From Granulosicoccus sp. (GTDB lineage: Bacteria; Pseudomonadota; Gammaproteobacteria; Granulosicoccales; Granulosicoccaceae): a DNA stretch of 64,000 nucleotides. The translations under genes and the position numbers were made by a program. Position 1 is the first letter of the stretch; each line of letters starts with the position of its first letter. Of the stretch, positions 37,015 through 46,449 are shown one piece after another. The stretch covers positions 1 through 64,000 of the forward strand of contig JAHDGK010000018.1 in NCBI GenBank assembly GCA_020627685.1, read 5' to 3'. Below the pieces are notes generated by a model, which ran no database searches, was not told where the DNA came from, and worked only from the letters and a program-made list of their open reading frames with translations.

Positions 37015-38024
37015 TGGATGCGTTAATCCTCACAGTAATGACTCTACTCAAAATCGTGGCGGTGCTCGTGCCGCTGATTTTGTGTGTCGCCTATCTGACC
37101 CTGGCAGAGCGAAAAGTTATCGGATCTATGCAAGTGCGGGTAGGGCCGAACCGTGTCGGTTTCAAAGGTTTAGGCCAACCCTTTGCTGATGTCTTTAAAT
37201 TGATGTTTAAAGAAGTCATCGTTCCAACCAATGCTTCACGCTTCTTGTTCTTAACAGCGCCTATTTTATCGTTGGCACCGGCAGTGGCTGCCTGGGCGGT
37301 TATTCCGTTTGCAGACGGTTGGGCCATTTCAGATGTCAACGCGGGTTTACTCTACGTATTGGCTATGACGTCCATCGGTGTTTATGGCGTCATCATCGCA
37401 GGTTGGGCCTCTAATTCTAAGTACGCTTTTTTGGGTGCCATGCGCTCAGCTGCGCAAATTGTGGCCTATGAAATTGCCATGGGATTCGCTCTCATTGGTG
37501 TACTCATGATGGCAGGCAGCTTGAACTTGGGCGACATTGTGCGGGCTCAGGCTGGCGGTTTCTTCAATTGGTATTTGTTCCCGTTGTTACCACTAGCCGT
37601 TGTTTATTTTATTTCCGGTGTGGCAGAAACAAACCGTGCGCCGTTTGATGTCGCCGAGGGTGAATCTGAAATCGTTGCAGGTTTTCACGTCGATTACTCA
37701 GGCATGGCCTTCGCGCTGTTCTTCCTGGCTGAATACGCCAACATGATCATGATCGCTGCCTTGACGGCGCTTCTGTTCCTCGGTGGTTGGATGTCACCTA
37801 TCGATGGTGTCGGCGACGGCATTCATTGGTTCCTGATTAAAACGGCTTCCATGTTGTTCTTGTTCCTATGGCTACGAGCAACATTTCCGCGTTATCGCTA
37901 CGACCAGATAATGCGCTTGGGTTGGAAAGTATTCATACCGGTTACCATCGTTTGGATAGCGGTCGTCGGGTTTGCCATATATTTTGAAATTGGTCCTTGG
38001 TTCAGCGTCGTTCGTGGCGCTTAA
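37014..38024 (+). CDS. nuoH: NADH-quinone oxidoreductase subunit H
   Basis: 336 aa, about eight membrane helices. Signature segments [19 protein letters not shown] and [28 protein letters not shown], including the acidic quinone-channel residues. Membrane-arm base next to NuoB/D. Confidence 0.96.
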   Translation: MDALILTVMTLLKIVAVLVPLILCVAYLTLAERKVIGSMQVRVGPNRVGFKGLGQPFADVFKLMFKEVIVPTNASRFLFLTAPILSLAPAVAAWAVIPFADGWAISDVNAGLLYVLAMTSIGVYGVIIAGWASNSKYAFLGAMRSAAQIVAYEIAMGFALIGVLMMAGSLNLGDIVRAQAGGFFNWYLFPLLPLAVVYFISGVAETNRAPFDVAEGESEIVAGFHVDYSGMAFALFFLAEYANMIMIAALTALLFLGGWMSPIDGVGDGIHWFLIKTASMLFLFLWLRATFPRYRYDQIMRLGWKVFIPVTIVWIAVVGFAIYFEIGPWFSVVRGA

Positions 38025-38058
38025 CGAGAGTTAATTAACAAGGATCTGGAAAACAAAC

Positions 38059-38550
38059 ATGACTGGACAAATAAGTAAGTACATCAAGAGTTTTACCTTG
38101 TGGGAGTTGCTCAAGGGCATGAGCCTGACAGGGCGTTACTTCGTGTCCGGCAATATCACTATTCAGTACCCAGAAGAAAAAACGCCTCAGTCTCATCGCT
38201 TCAGAGGCTTGCACGCTCTGCGTCGTTATCCCAATGGCGAAGAACGTTGCATTGCTTGTAAGTTGTGTGAGGCGGTTTGTCCGGCACTGGCCATCACTAT
38301 CGATTCGGATCAACGTGATGATGGAACGCGCAGAACAACGCGTTATGACATCGATCTGTTCAAGTGTATTTTTTGTGGTTTTTGTGAAGAAGCGTGCCCA
38401 GTCGATTCCATTGTTGAGACTCGAATTTTCGAGTATCACTTTGAAAACAGGGGTGAGCAGATAATGACCAAGGACAAGCTGTTGGCCATTGGTGATAAGT
38501 ACGAAGCTCAGATCGCTGCAGACCGTGCAGCCGATTCGGCATTTCGATAA
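38059..38550 (+). CDS. nuoI: NADH-quinone oxidoreductase subunit I
   Basis: 163 aa. Two 4Fe-4S motifs: [13 protein letters not shown] and [14 protein letters not shown] (N6a, N6b). An amphipathic N-terminal helix and the [18 protein letters not shown] linker are typical. Spacing to nuoH is 34 bp. Confidence 0.96.
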   Translation: MTGQISKYIKSFTLWELLKGMSLTGRYFVSGNITIQYPEEKTPQSHRFRGLHALRRYPNGEERCIACKLCEAVCPALAITIDSDQRDDGTRRTTRYDIDLFKCIFCGFCEEACPVDSIVETRIFEYHFENRGEQIMTKDKLLAIGDKYEAQIAADRAADSAFR

Positions 38551-38587
38551 TTGACTAGCGCGTGTACGTTTAACTAAGGAACATCCA

Positions 38588-39196
38588 GTGACTTTTGAAC
38601 TGTTCGTTTTCTATCTATTCGCAGCCATCATGGTCTTTGCGGCGTCGCGCGTGATTTCCGTTCGCAATCCAGTCCATGCAGCCATGTATTTGGTACTGAC
38701 ATTTTTTACCTGTGCTGCAATCTGGTTGTTACTCGAAGCAGAGTTTCTCGCTATTACGCTCGTGCTGGTATACGTGGGTGCCGTTATGGTGCTGTTCCTG
38801 TTCGTTGTCATGATGCTCGATATCAACGTAGAGCCGCTGCGCGAAGGTTTTGTTAAATATTTGCCGGTGGGCATTCTGGTGGGTTTGATCATGCTGGTAG
38901 AAATGGTCTTTCTTATCACACAGCGCTACTTTAAAGCGGAACAGTTTCCTGCCCCTGAGCGGGCATCAGCTGAGGCTATGAGCAACACCGAATCGTTGGG
39001 GCGTTTGTTGTATAGCGATTTTCTGTTCCAGTTTGAAATTGCCGCCATCATTCTATTGGTGGCTATCGTGGCAGCCATTGCGTTAACCATGAGACGTCGC
39101 CCCGAAACGAAATACCAAACGCCATCTGAGCAGATAAGCGTTAAGAAAAGTGATCGCTTGCGAGTGGTTGACATGCCTGCTGAAAAGCGCAACTGA
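38588..39196 (+). CDS. nuoJ: NADH-quinone oxidoreductase subunit J
   Basis: 202 aa from GTG, five membrane helices. The conserved helix FLAITLVLVYVGAVMVLFLFVVMMLDI is present. A 50-residue polar C-terminal tail. Confidence 0.94.
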   Translation: MTFELFVFYLFAAIMVFAASRVISVRNPVHAAMYLVLTFFTCAAIWLLLEAEFLAITLVLVYVGAVMVLFLFVVMMLDINVEPLREGFVKYLPVGILVGLIMLVEMVFLITQRYFKAEQFPAPERASAEAMSNTESLGRLLYSDFLFQFEIAAIILLVAIVAAIALTMRRRPETKYQTPSEQISVKKSDRLRVVDMPAEKRN

Positions 39197-39217
39197 TCGA
39201 GACGGATACCTACTACT

Positions 39218-39523
39218 ATGATCACACTGTCTCATTACCTCACCTTAGGTGCTTTGTTGTTTTGCTTAAGCGTCGTGGGTATTTTTCTCAATCGAAAGAA
39301 CGTCATCATCTTGTTGATGTGTATCGAGCTCATGCTGCTTTCGGTGAACATGAACTTCGTAACCTTCTCGCATTTTCTGGGAGACGGGGCAGGGCAGATC
39401 TTCGTATTTTTCATTCTCACCGTCGCAGCGGCGGAGGCAGCCATCGGGCTTGCCATACTGGTGGTGTTGTTCCGTAATCGGTCGACCATCAACGTTGCAG
39501 ACCTTGACGCACTGAAAGGCTAG
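39218..39523 (+). CDS. nuoK: NADH-quinone oxidoreductase subunit K
   Basis: 101 aa, three membrane helices. Two conserved acidic residues are in [14 protein letters not shown] and [12 protein letters not shown], both needed for proton pumping in studied homologues. Confidence 0.96.
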   Translation: MITLSHYLTLGALLFCLSVVGIFLNRKNVIILLMCIELMLLSVNMNFVTFSHFLGDGAGQIFVFFILTVAAAEAAIGLAILVVLFRNRSTINVADLDALKG

Positions 39524-39528
39524 CCAAC

Positions 39529-41481
39529 GTGAAGCTACTTTATACACTCATCCCGCTAGCGCCTTTATTGGCTGCCATTGTTACCGGTTTATTCGGTAGA
39601 CGCATTGGCCGTACCAATGCCCACCGAGTCACGATTGCCGGTGTCGCGTTTTCCTTATTGCTTTCTGTGTACGCGTTCTTCCACGTCGTTGTGGGTGGAG
39701 CTGCGCCGTTTAACGAAACTCTCTACACCTGGTTAGTTAGCGGCAACATCAAGTTCGAAATTGGGTTTCTGGTCGACAATTTGACCGTCATGATGCTGTT
39801 GGTGGTTAACTTTGTCTCGCTCATGGTGCACATCTACACCATTGGCTACATGCATGACGATGACGGGTATCAGCGCTTCTTCTGTTACATATCGCTGTTT
39901 ACGTTTTCGATGCTGATGTTGGTCATGTCCAACAACTTCCTGCAATTGTTCTTTGGCTGGGAAGCGGTGGGCACTGTGTCTTATCTGCTTATCGGTTTTT
40001 ACTATAAGAAAGAATCCGCTATTTTCGCCAACATGAAAGCCTTCTTGGTAAACCGAGTGGGCGACTTTGGTTTTGTTCTCGGCATCGCGGGTATCGTGAT
40101 GTACACCAACAGCCTGGCTTACACCGATGCGTTTGAAGCCGCGCCCACATTGGTCGGGCAAACCATCAATATATTCGGTTCGGCAGAATGGGATGTGCTC
40201 ACCGTACTGTGTATCTTGCTGTTCATTGGTGCTATGGGTAAGTCTGCACAAGCACCGTTGCATGTTTGGTTACCCGATTCCATGGAAGGCCCGACACCCA
40301 TATCAGCGCTAATCCATGCGGCAACCATGGTAACGGCCGGCATATTTATGGTGTCTCGCATGTCGCCTATGTTTGAGCTCTCCGAAACTGCTCTGAGCTT
40401 TATCTTGATTATTGGTGCGTTCACCGCGTTTTTCATGGGGCTCATTGGCATGGTCCAGAACGACATCAAGCGAGTGGTTGCGTACTCCACCTTGTCGCAG
40501 CTGGGGTATATGACAGTGGCGCTCGGCGTGTCCGCATACTCAGCAGCCATGTTCCATCTGATGACTCACGCGTTTTTCAAAGCCTTACTCTTCTTAGCGG
40601 CAGGCTCGGTCATCATTGCTATGCACCACGAGCAAGACATTCGTAAGATGGGCGGGCTGCGTAAGAAAATGCCTATCACTTACTGGACATCTCTTATCGG
40701 CACGCTAGCGCTTATTGGCTTTCCAGCCTTCTCTGGTTTCTTTTCTAAAGACATCATTATCGAAGCGGTGCATATGTCGACGATTCCCGGCGCATCCATT
40801 GCGTTTTGGGCTGTCCTGGGCGGTGTGTTTGTCACGTCGTTCTATTCCTTCCGTTTATTTTTTCTGGTCTTCCATGGAAAGCCGCGCATGGACAAAGAGA
40901 CGCTGGATCATGCACACGAGTCGCCAAGAGTTGTCACAGTACCGCTCATCTTGTTAGCGATCCCGTCTGTCATTATTGGTCTGCTGACTGTGTCTGCCGT
41001 GGTATTCGGCGATTACTTCAAAGACATCATTGCGGTATTGCCTGCGCACGATGTTTTAGGTCGATTGGGTGAGAACTATCACGGACCGTGGCAGTTCGTA
41101 CTCCACGCTTTCCAGACGCCGGCGGTGTACCTTGCATTTGCCGGATTTGCGACGGCTTATGTTTTCTACATGGTGGCCCCGTCTATTCCGGCGATGCTTG
41201 ATAGCAAGCTTGGGTTCTTGCGCAAAATTCTGGATAACAAGTACGGTTTTGATGACTTTAATCAAGCGGTGTTCGCACGCGGCAGCGTTAGCTTAGGCAA
41301 GCAACTCTGGGAGAAGGGCGATATGAAGGTGATTGACGGAGCCCTTGTCAACGGCACAGCGAACAGCGTCGGCTTCTTTGCAGGTATTGCCCGTCATCTG
41401 CAAAGCGGTATGCTTTTCCACTACGCGTTTGCCATGATCCTTGGCTTATTAGCCATGTTGTCATGGTTTCTATTCGTCTGA
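39529..41481 (+). CDS. nuoL: NADH-quinone oxidoreductase subunit L
   Basis: 650 aa from GTG. About 16 membrane helices. Antiporter-like motifs: FFGWEAVGTVSYLLIGFYY with the key Glu, HVWLPDSMEGPTPISALIHAATMVTAG, and KRVVAYSTLSQLGYM. The C-terminal lateral helix and last membrane helix are intact. Proton-pumping distal subunit. Confidence 0.96.
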   Translation: MKLLYTLIPLAPLLAAIVTGLFGRRIGRTNAHRVTIAGVAFSLLLSVYAFFHVVVGGAAPFNETLYTWLVSGNIKFEIGFLVDNLTVMMLLVVNFVSLMVHIYTIGYMHDDDGYQRFFCYISLFTFSMLMLVMSNNFLQLFFGWEAVGTVSYLLIGFYYKKESAIFANMKAFLVNRVGDFGFVLGIAGIVMYTNSLAYTDAFEAAPTLVGQTINIFGSAEWDVLTVLCILLFIGAMGKSAQAPLHVWLPDSMEGPTPISALIHAATMVTAGIFMVSRMSPMFELSETALSFILIIGAFTAFFMGLIGMVQNDIKRVVAYSTLSQLGYMTVALGVSAYSAAMFHLMTHAFFKALLFLAAGSVIIAMHHEQDIRKMGGLRKKMPITYWTSLIGTLALIGFPAFSGFFSKDIIIEAVHMSTIPGASIAFWAVLGGVFVTSFYSFRLFFLVFHGKPRMDKETLDHAHESPRVVTVPLILLAIPSVIIGLLTVSAVVFGDYFKDIIAVLPAHDVLGRLGENYHGPWQFVLHAFQTPAVYLAFAGFATAYVFYMVAPSIPAMLDSKLGFLRKILDNKYGFDDFNQAVFARGSVSLGKQLWEKGDMKVIDGALVNGTANSVGFFAGIARHLQSGMLFHYAFAMILGLLAMLSWFLFV

Positions 41482-41508
41482 TTATCACGCCCAATAGAGA
41501 TTGAACCA

Positions 41509-43005
41509 TTGAGCTTCCCAATACTAAGTCTGACGATCTGGTTGCCAATTCTGGCAGGATTTCTGATCATCGCCCTGGGCGATGGCCCGGCGCGTAAGCT
41601 AGCTGCAGCAACCTCAATATTGACGCTGCTGGTTAGTCTTCCTTTGTATTTTGGATTTGACCCGACCACTGCCGCTATGCAGTTCACCGAGTCGGTGGCT
41701 TGGCTACCCGGTTTCAACATCAATTATGATTTAGGCGTTGACGGCATCTCTATGCCGTTAATCATCCTGACCACGATCATCAACGTCATTGTTGTTATCT
41801 CCGCTTGGGAGGTCATTAAAGATCGGCCTGCGATGTATCTGGGTTCGTTTTCGATTATGACCGGTCTTATGATCGGCGTGTTCTCAGCCCTCGACGCCAT
41901 TCTGTTTTATATCTTCTTCGAAGCCACGCTTATACCGATGTTTCTGATCATTGGTATCTGGGGTGGGCCGCGTCGCGTTTATGCCACCGTAAAATTCTTT
42001 TTATATACATTCCTGGGTTCGGTGTTCATGCTCATCGCGCTCATTTATATGTACAAGCAAGGTGGGTCGTTCAGTATTTTAAGCATGCACGAGCTGGCGT
42101 TAAATAAGGATCAACAGTTCTGGATCTTCTTAGCGTTTCTTGCAGCCTTTGCGGTCAAGATCCCCATGTGGCCGGTTCATACCTGGCTTCCAGACGCTCA
42201 CGTTGAAGCACCGACTGCGGGCTCTGCCGTACTGGCCGCCATTATGTTGAAAATGGGTGGTTATGGATTCTTAAGATTCAGTCTGCCGGTGACACCCGAT
42301 GCCAGTTCGTTCATGGATACATTCATGATCGCGATATCGCTTATTGCCGTTGTGTATATCGGCTTTGTAGCGCTTGCTCAACGCGATATGAAAAAGCTCA
42401 TTGCGTACTCATCTATCTCGCATATGGGTTTTGTCACTCTGGGTATTTTCATCGCGTTTAGGCTTATCGCAAAAGGCGACGATGCCGGTGTCGCACTGGG
42501 TCTGGAAGGGGCCATTGTGCAAATGATTTCCCACGGCTTTATTTCGGCTGCCATGTTCTTGTGCGTTGGTGTTATGTACGACCGCATCCACAGCCGTGAG
42601 ATTGCCGACTATGGTGGTGTCATCAACACGATGCCCATTTTTGCCGCCTTCATGGTGTTCTTTGCCATGGCTAATGCCGGGCTGCCGGGTACCTCAGGAT
42701 TCGTTGGCGAGTTCATGGTCATACTGGCAAGTTTCAAAACGAATTTCTGGATAGCGTTCCTGGCCGCGAGTACTTTGATTCTCGGTGCTGCCTATACGCT
42801 CTGGATGGTCAAGCGCGTCATCATGGGCCCGATTGGCAACGACAAGGTGGCAGCGCTGACTGACATCAATCCTCGCGAGTTCTGGATGCTGGCAATCCTT
42901 GCAATATTCGTATTGCTGATAGGGGTTTGGCCAAACGTCATCGGTAGCGTCATGCACGCATCGATTGAGAATCTCGTGCAACACATTTCAACTCCTAAGT
43001 ACTGA
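41509..43005 (+). CDS. nuoM: NADH-quinone oxidoreductase subunit M
   Basis: 498 aa from TTG. Fourteen membrane helices. Glu in YIFFEATLIPMFLIIG, Lys-containing channel helices, PVHTWLPDAHVEAPTAGSAVLAAI and KKLIAYSSISHMGFV are all present. Confidence 0.95.
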   Translation: MSFPILSLTIWLPILAGFLIIALGDGPARKLAAATSILTLLVSLPLYFGFDPTTAAMQFTESVAWLPGFNINYDLGVDGISMPLIILTTIINVIVVISAWEVIKDRPAMYLGSFSIMTGLMIGVFSALDAILFYIFFEATLIPMFLIIGIWGGPRRVYATVKFFLYTFLGSVFMLIALIYMYKQGGSFSILSMHELALNKDQQFWIFLAFLAAFAVKIPMWPVHTWLPDAHVEAPTAGSAVLAAIMLKMGGYGFLRFSLPVTPDASSFMDTFMIAISLIAVVYIGFVALAQRDMKKLIAYSSISHMGFVTLGIFIAFRLIAKGDDAGVALGLEGAIVQMISHGFISAAMFLCVGVMYDRIHSREIADYGGVINTMPIFAAFMVFFAMANAGLPGTSGFVGEFMVILASFKTNFWIAFLAASTLILGAAYTLWMVKRVIMGPIGNDKVAALTDINPREFWMLAILAIFVLLIGVWPNVIGSVMHASIENLVQHISTPKY

Positions 43006-43012
43006 GCGCCTC

Positions 43013-44449
43013 ATGGACAACTTGCAGATCGCGACTCCCGAGATCTTTCTGCTGGCGGCCACCTGTGCGGTGTTGGTTGTTGGCCTGTTTACGAAAGCCA
43101 CGTCAAACACGGTGTACTGGCTGTCACAGCTAACGCTCGTCATCACGTTAATGATGTCCATATCCCAATTGGGGTCAGACACCATGACGGGTTTTAGTGG
43201 CGCTTACACAGTTGATTCGCTGAGTGCCAGTTTGAAAACGTGGCTGCTGGTTGTTGCAATAGGTATTTTTCTCTATTCGCGTGACTACGTGGGTGCCCGG
43301 AAAATTCAGCGCAGCGAGTATTTCGTGCTGGGTTTATTTGCGGTTTCCGGCATGATGATCATGGTCTCCGCCACTCACATGCTAACGGTCTATCTAGGTC
43401 TGGAGCTACTGGCGTTGTCGCAGTACGCCATGGTTGCCCTGCATCGAGACAACGGACGAGCCGCTGAAGCTGCCATGAAGTACTTTGTATTGGGAGCACT
43501 GGCATCAGGCATGTTGCTGTACGGCATGTCTATGATCTACGGTGCATCAGGTTCGCTCGACTTAAATGTCATCTCCGATATTCTTGCTGGCAACGGCGAT
43601 GTTATGTCTACAGAGCGAACTATCGGCGCACGTTTCGGCTTAACGTTTCTTATTGTTGGTATTGCGTTTAAGTTGGGTGCAGTGCCATTTCATATGTGGG
43701 TACCTGATGTATACGAAGGTGCGCCGACTTCAGTCACCATGTTTATTTCAACGGCACCCAAGATTGCCGCGTTCGCCATGCTGATTCGTTTGTTGGTTGG
43801 TGGTCTTGAAACGCTTAATGCAGACTGGCAGCAAATGCTTGCCATCATGGCAGCCTTGTCTGTGGTGGTGGGAAATCTTATTGCCATTGCTCAAACGAAC
43901 ATTAAACGCATGCTGGCCTACAGTACGATCTCTCACGTAGGATTTTTGTTGTTGGGTATTGTCGGTGCTACCAACGATGGATACAGCGCAGCAATGTTCT
44001 ATGCCATCACCTATGCGTTCACCACCTTAGCGGCCTTTGGTGTGTTGCTAGCCATATCGCGTGAAGGATTTGAAGCAGAAGAATTATCTGACCTTGCAGG
44101 ATTAGGCAAGCGTAATACCTTGCTTGCGACCGTTATGATGCTGGCAATGATATCGCTAGCCGGCGTACCACCTGCAGTGGGTTTCTATGCGAAGCTATCG
44201 GTGTTGCAGGCAGCCGTAAACGCAGGCTTCACGTGGCTCGCTATTCTGGCAGTCATCATGTCCGTTATAGGTGCTTTCTACTACCTGCGCATTATCAAGC
44301 TTATGTTCTTTGATGATCCTGTCGACACCACTGATGTTCGCCCTGCAGGGGATGTGACAGCAGGCTTAGCGGTAAATGGATTTGCAGTGATTGCTCTAGG
44401 TATCGCACCCGGATTTATCATGGGTGCCTGCATTGCGGCGTTTGCGTAG
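43013..44449 (+). CDS. nuoN: NADH-quinone oxidoreductase subunit N
   Basis: 478 aa from the ATG at 43013 (MDNLQIATPEIFLLAATCAVL). An upstream frame to 42965 runs inside nuoM and is not used. Membrane helices with YLGLELLALSQYAMVALHR, FHMWVPDVYEGAPTSVTMFISTAPK and KRMLAYSTISHVGF. Last gene of the nuo operon, followed by hairpins. Confidence 0.95.
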   Translation: MDNLQIATPEIFLLAATCAVLVVGLFTKATSNTVYWLSQLTLVITLMMSISQLGSDTMTGFSGAYTVDSLSASLKTWLLVVAIGIFLYSRDYVGARKIQRSEYFVLGLFAVSGMMIMVSATHMLTVYLGLELLALSQYAMVALHRDNGRAAEAAMKYFVLGALASGMLLYGMSMIYGASGSLDLNVISDILAGNGDVMSTERTIGARFGLTFLIVGIAFKLGAVPFHMWVPDVYEGAPTSVTMFISTAPKIAAFAMLIRLLVGGLETLNADWQQMLAIMAALSVVVGNLIAIAQTNIKRMLAYSTISHVGFLLLGIVGATNDGYSAAMFYAITYAFTTLAAFGVLLAISREGFEAEELSDLAGLGKRNTLLATVMMLAMISLAGVPPAVGFYAKLSVLQAAVNAGFTWLAILAVIMSVIGAFYYLRIIKLMFFDDPVDTTDVRPAGDVTAGLAVNGFAVIALGIAPGFIMGACIAAFA

Positions 44450-44473
44450 CAAAGGTTGTTCGATTAGAAATAC

Positions 44474-44524
44474 CAAGGAGCCATAACCGGCTCCTTGTGA
44501 GAAAGCTCTTTTTGCAAAGCTTTC
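44474..44524. terminator. Tandem hairpins at the end of the nuo operon
   Basis: First stem CAAGGAGCC / GGCTCCTTG (44474-44497), second GAAAGCT / AAGCTTTC (44501-44524) with a T5 tract in its loop. Together they probably end nuo transcription and also the convergent glycosyltransferase gene that stops at 44529. Confidence 0.6.
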
Positions 44525-44528
44525 GGCT

Positions 44529-45554
44529 TTAAACCTTTCGTGAAAACAGTCGGGTTAAGCCGGTGCTGGCTGACAAGTTTTTAAGAACGCTTGCTGGGGT
44601 AGGGCGAGATACACCGGCGGGTGGTTTCAACCAGTTGCGGGCTTGCTGCTCTAGATAAACACGCCACTTATGTTTGGAAATCTTCATAGACTGAATAGGA
44701 AGATTTGCTGATCGTGTTATACCGTCGAGTGTTGAAGCAAAGGTATTGAACATTTGATCCGGCGCGTATTTAGATTCCCAAGCGGCTCGTGCAGCTTTGC
44801 CACGGTCCTGCCATTCGTTTTCCAGCTCTCTTAGCTTTTTAGGGATCTGATGAATCTCCCATTCAGGGATACGTACCGCAAAGCTCCAATCGACTTGGGA
44901 GGGTGCGACCCACGAATCAGAAATAATCACCGGAACACGACCCGCTTCCATCGTCTCGTAGAGACGTAGCGATGCGGGGCCGATACCTCTGGGGCACAAG
45001 ACGAACTTACTGCCTTCCATAGCCTCAGTAAACAATTTTTGGTAACCGTACTTAGATGTCTGAGCCGGGTCCCACACACAAAACTCTGACGTATCGACAA
45101 TTCGTGCGGCCTCGTCGTGCAGATCAAGAATCGGTCGACGAACTTTGTGGCTGCAAGAGCCCACGAATGAGTACAGCCATTGCCGTTCAATTTCTTTAGT
45201 GTGTATTTCCTGGATACTCTCATTACAGGTGTTGATGTACGGAAACGCAACCTGGTCAGAGTACGAAGCCAGTGATGCCGACAAACTGCAATAGAGGCCA
45301 GGTAACAATGGCCACGACCGGTCCATCTCGTTGTACATGTACACCTTTTCTGGGTACGTGCGGTACAACGGGTGCTTGAGTAGCTTTTCGAAAAGGATAT
45401 CTTCGAATTGCGTGTTCTCAACGAATACTATTGCGTCCGCTTCGGCTGGATTGTCGGCAAGCTCATGCTGTTTATGTGCATCCTGCTTTTGCAGTTGCAG
45501 AAGACGATCGAGTCGCGAGTGTTCTTTGTATGCTGATGTTAGAAACAACTTCAT
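44529..45554 (-). CDS. Exostosin/GT47-like glycosyltransferase
   Basis: 341 aa. The block SKFVLCPRGIGPASLRLYETMEAGRVPVIISDSWVAP is the exostosin-family C-terminal nucleotide-sugar site, with the key Glu in YETM. The N-terminal part contains VYMYNEMDRSWPLLPGLYCSL and YSFVGSCSHKVRRPIL. No membrane anchor or signal is visible, so cytosolic. It is alone between nuo and the tRNA, not in a polysaccharide cluster. The acceptor is unknown. Start ATG at 45554; the AT-rich upstream region has no close Shine-Dalgarno that I trust. Confidence 0.72.
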   Translation of the reverse strand: MKLFLTSAYKEHSRLDRLLQLQKQDAHKQHELADNPAEADAIVFVENTQFEDILFEKLLKHPLYRTYPEKVYMYNEMDRSWPLLPGLYCSLSASLASYSDQVAFPYINTCNESIQEIHTKEIERQWLYSFVGSCSHKVRRPILDLHDEAARIVDTSEFCVWDPAQTSKYGYQKLFTEAMEGSKFVLCPRGIGPASLRLYETMEAGRVPVIISDSWVAPSQVDWSFAVRIPEWEIHQIPKKLRELENEWQDRGKAARAAWESKYAPDQMFNTFASTLDGITRSANLPIQSMKISKHKWRVYLEQQARNWLKPPAGVSRPTPASVLKNLSASTGLTRLFSRKV

Positions 45555-46179
45555 TTCAGCTTTCCTACTTGAAATGACATGAAAATCTTATCACCGCCTT
45601 TCGATGCGCAATCGGTACTCTTACCGCATTTCTGCAGTATTTCCGGACCTGCTGCTAACTTTTGAACGTCTGTTTGCATCTTTGAATCTGGCTGTTCGCC
45701 TAAGGCCTCTGTGAATGAAATTTAAGTGTAGGAGCGAGTTTTTGGTTTGCTGGAAGGCTTTTTAACCTTCGTTTTGATTAGAGAACTAGTTAACATTTAT
45801 GTTTCAAAAAGAGAGATGTAGTTCACACTAAATCTCCCGAACCTGAATTCATTATGAATAAAACGCGCGGTTAATGCCAGTAAATTGCCAATGTCTAATT
45901 TTAAAAAGACTGATTTATGACGATTATTGCGGCCATTGGCGTCAATTTGTCAGCATTTATGCGGGTTTCAAGGGGTTTGGGTATTTTTACCCATTCCTGA
46001 ATTTGGCCGAAACCAGGCTAAACGGCATTTTTGGAAGTTTTGGCCCTTGGTTGGGGCAAAATTAGACTTGATGCACTGGGTATCTGAGATTCGAATTTCG
46101 AATAAAAAAGCGTAATAAGTTGCTGAATCCCGGAGAAACTTCTGTCTCAATTTTTATATAACTAATTGCCCTGAACCGG
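45555..46179. other. AT-rich non-coding stretch before the tRNA
   Basis: About 625 bp without a supported gene. It contains a 15-bp perfect palindrome ATTCGAA-T-TTCGAAT at 46089-46103 and a GGGTATTTTTACCC hairpin near 45978. Short frames here look like noise. I see no att site or IS remnant. Confidence 0.5.
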
Positions 46180-46208
46180 TTGTATATAAAACCATTGCGC
46201 CTTATACT
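46180..46208 (+). promoter_or_regulatory. Promoter of the initiator tRNA gene
   Basis: TTGTAT (46180-46185), 17 bp spacer, TATACT (46203-46208), then a GC-rich TCTCGGG discriminator as in stringently controlled stable-RNA promoters. The tRNA begins 18 bp downstream of the -10. Confidence 0.7.
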
Positions 46209-46225
46209 TCTCGGGTCAGCACAGG

Positions 46226-46302
<77 letters not shown>

Positions 46303-46336
46303 AGTTGTATAGAAGCTGCAACTAACAAACAAAAAT

Positions 46337-46360
46337 GCCCCTCTCGTTAGGGGCTTTTTT
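46337..46360 (+). terminator. Rho-independent terminator after tRNA-fMet
   Basis: GCCCCT / AGGGGC stem with a CTCGTT loop and six T, 35 bp after the tRNA. Confidence 0.92.
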
Positions 46361-46449
46361 GTGCTCGTCTTAAAGACTAGGGGACACTCGGTACCGCGCT
46401 TGCGCCGCGATGAGACTTCTCACTCACGCAAACAAGCAGTCCAAAATCA

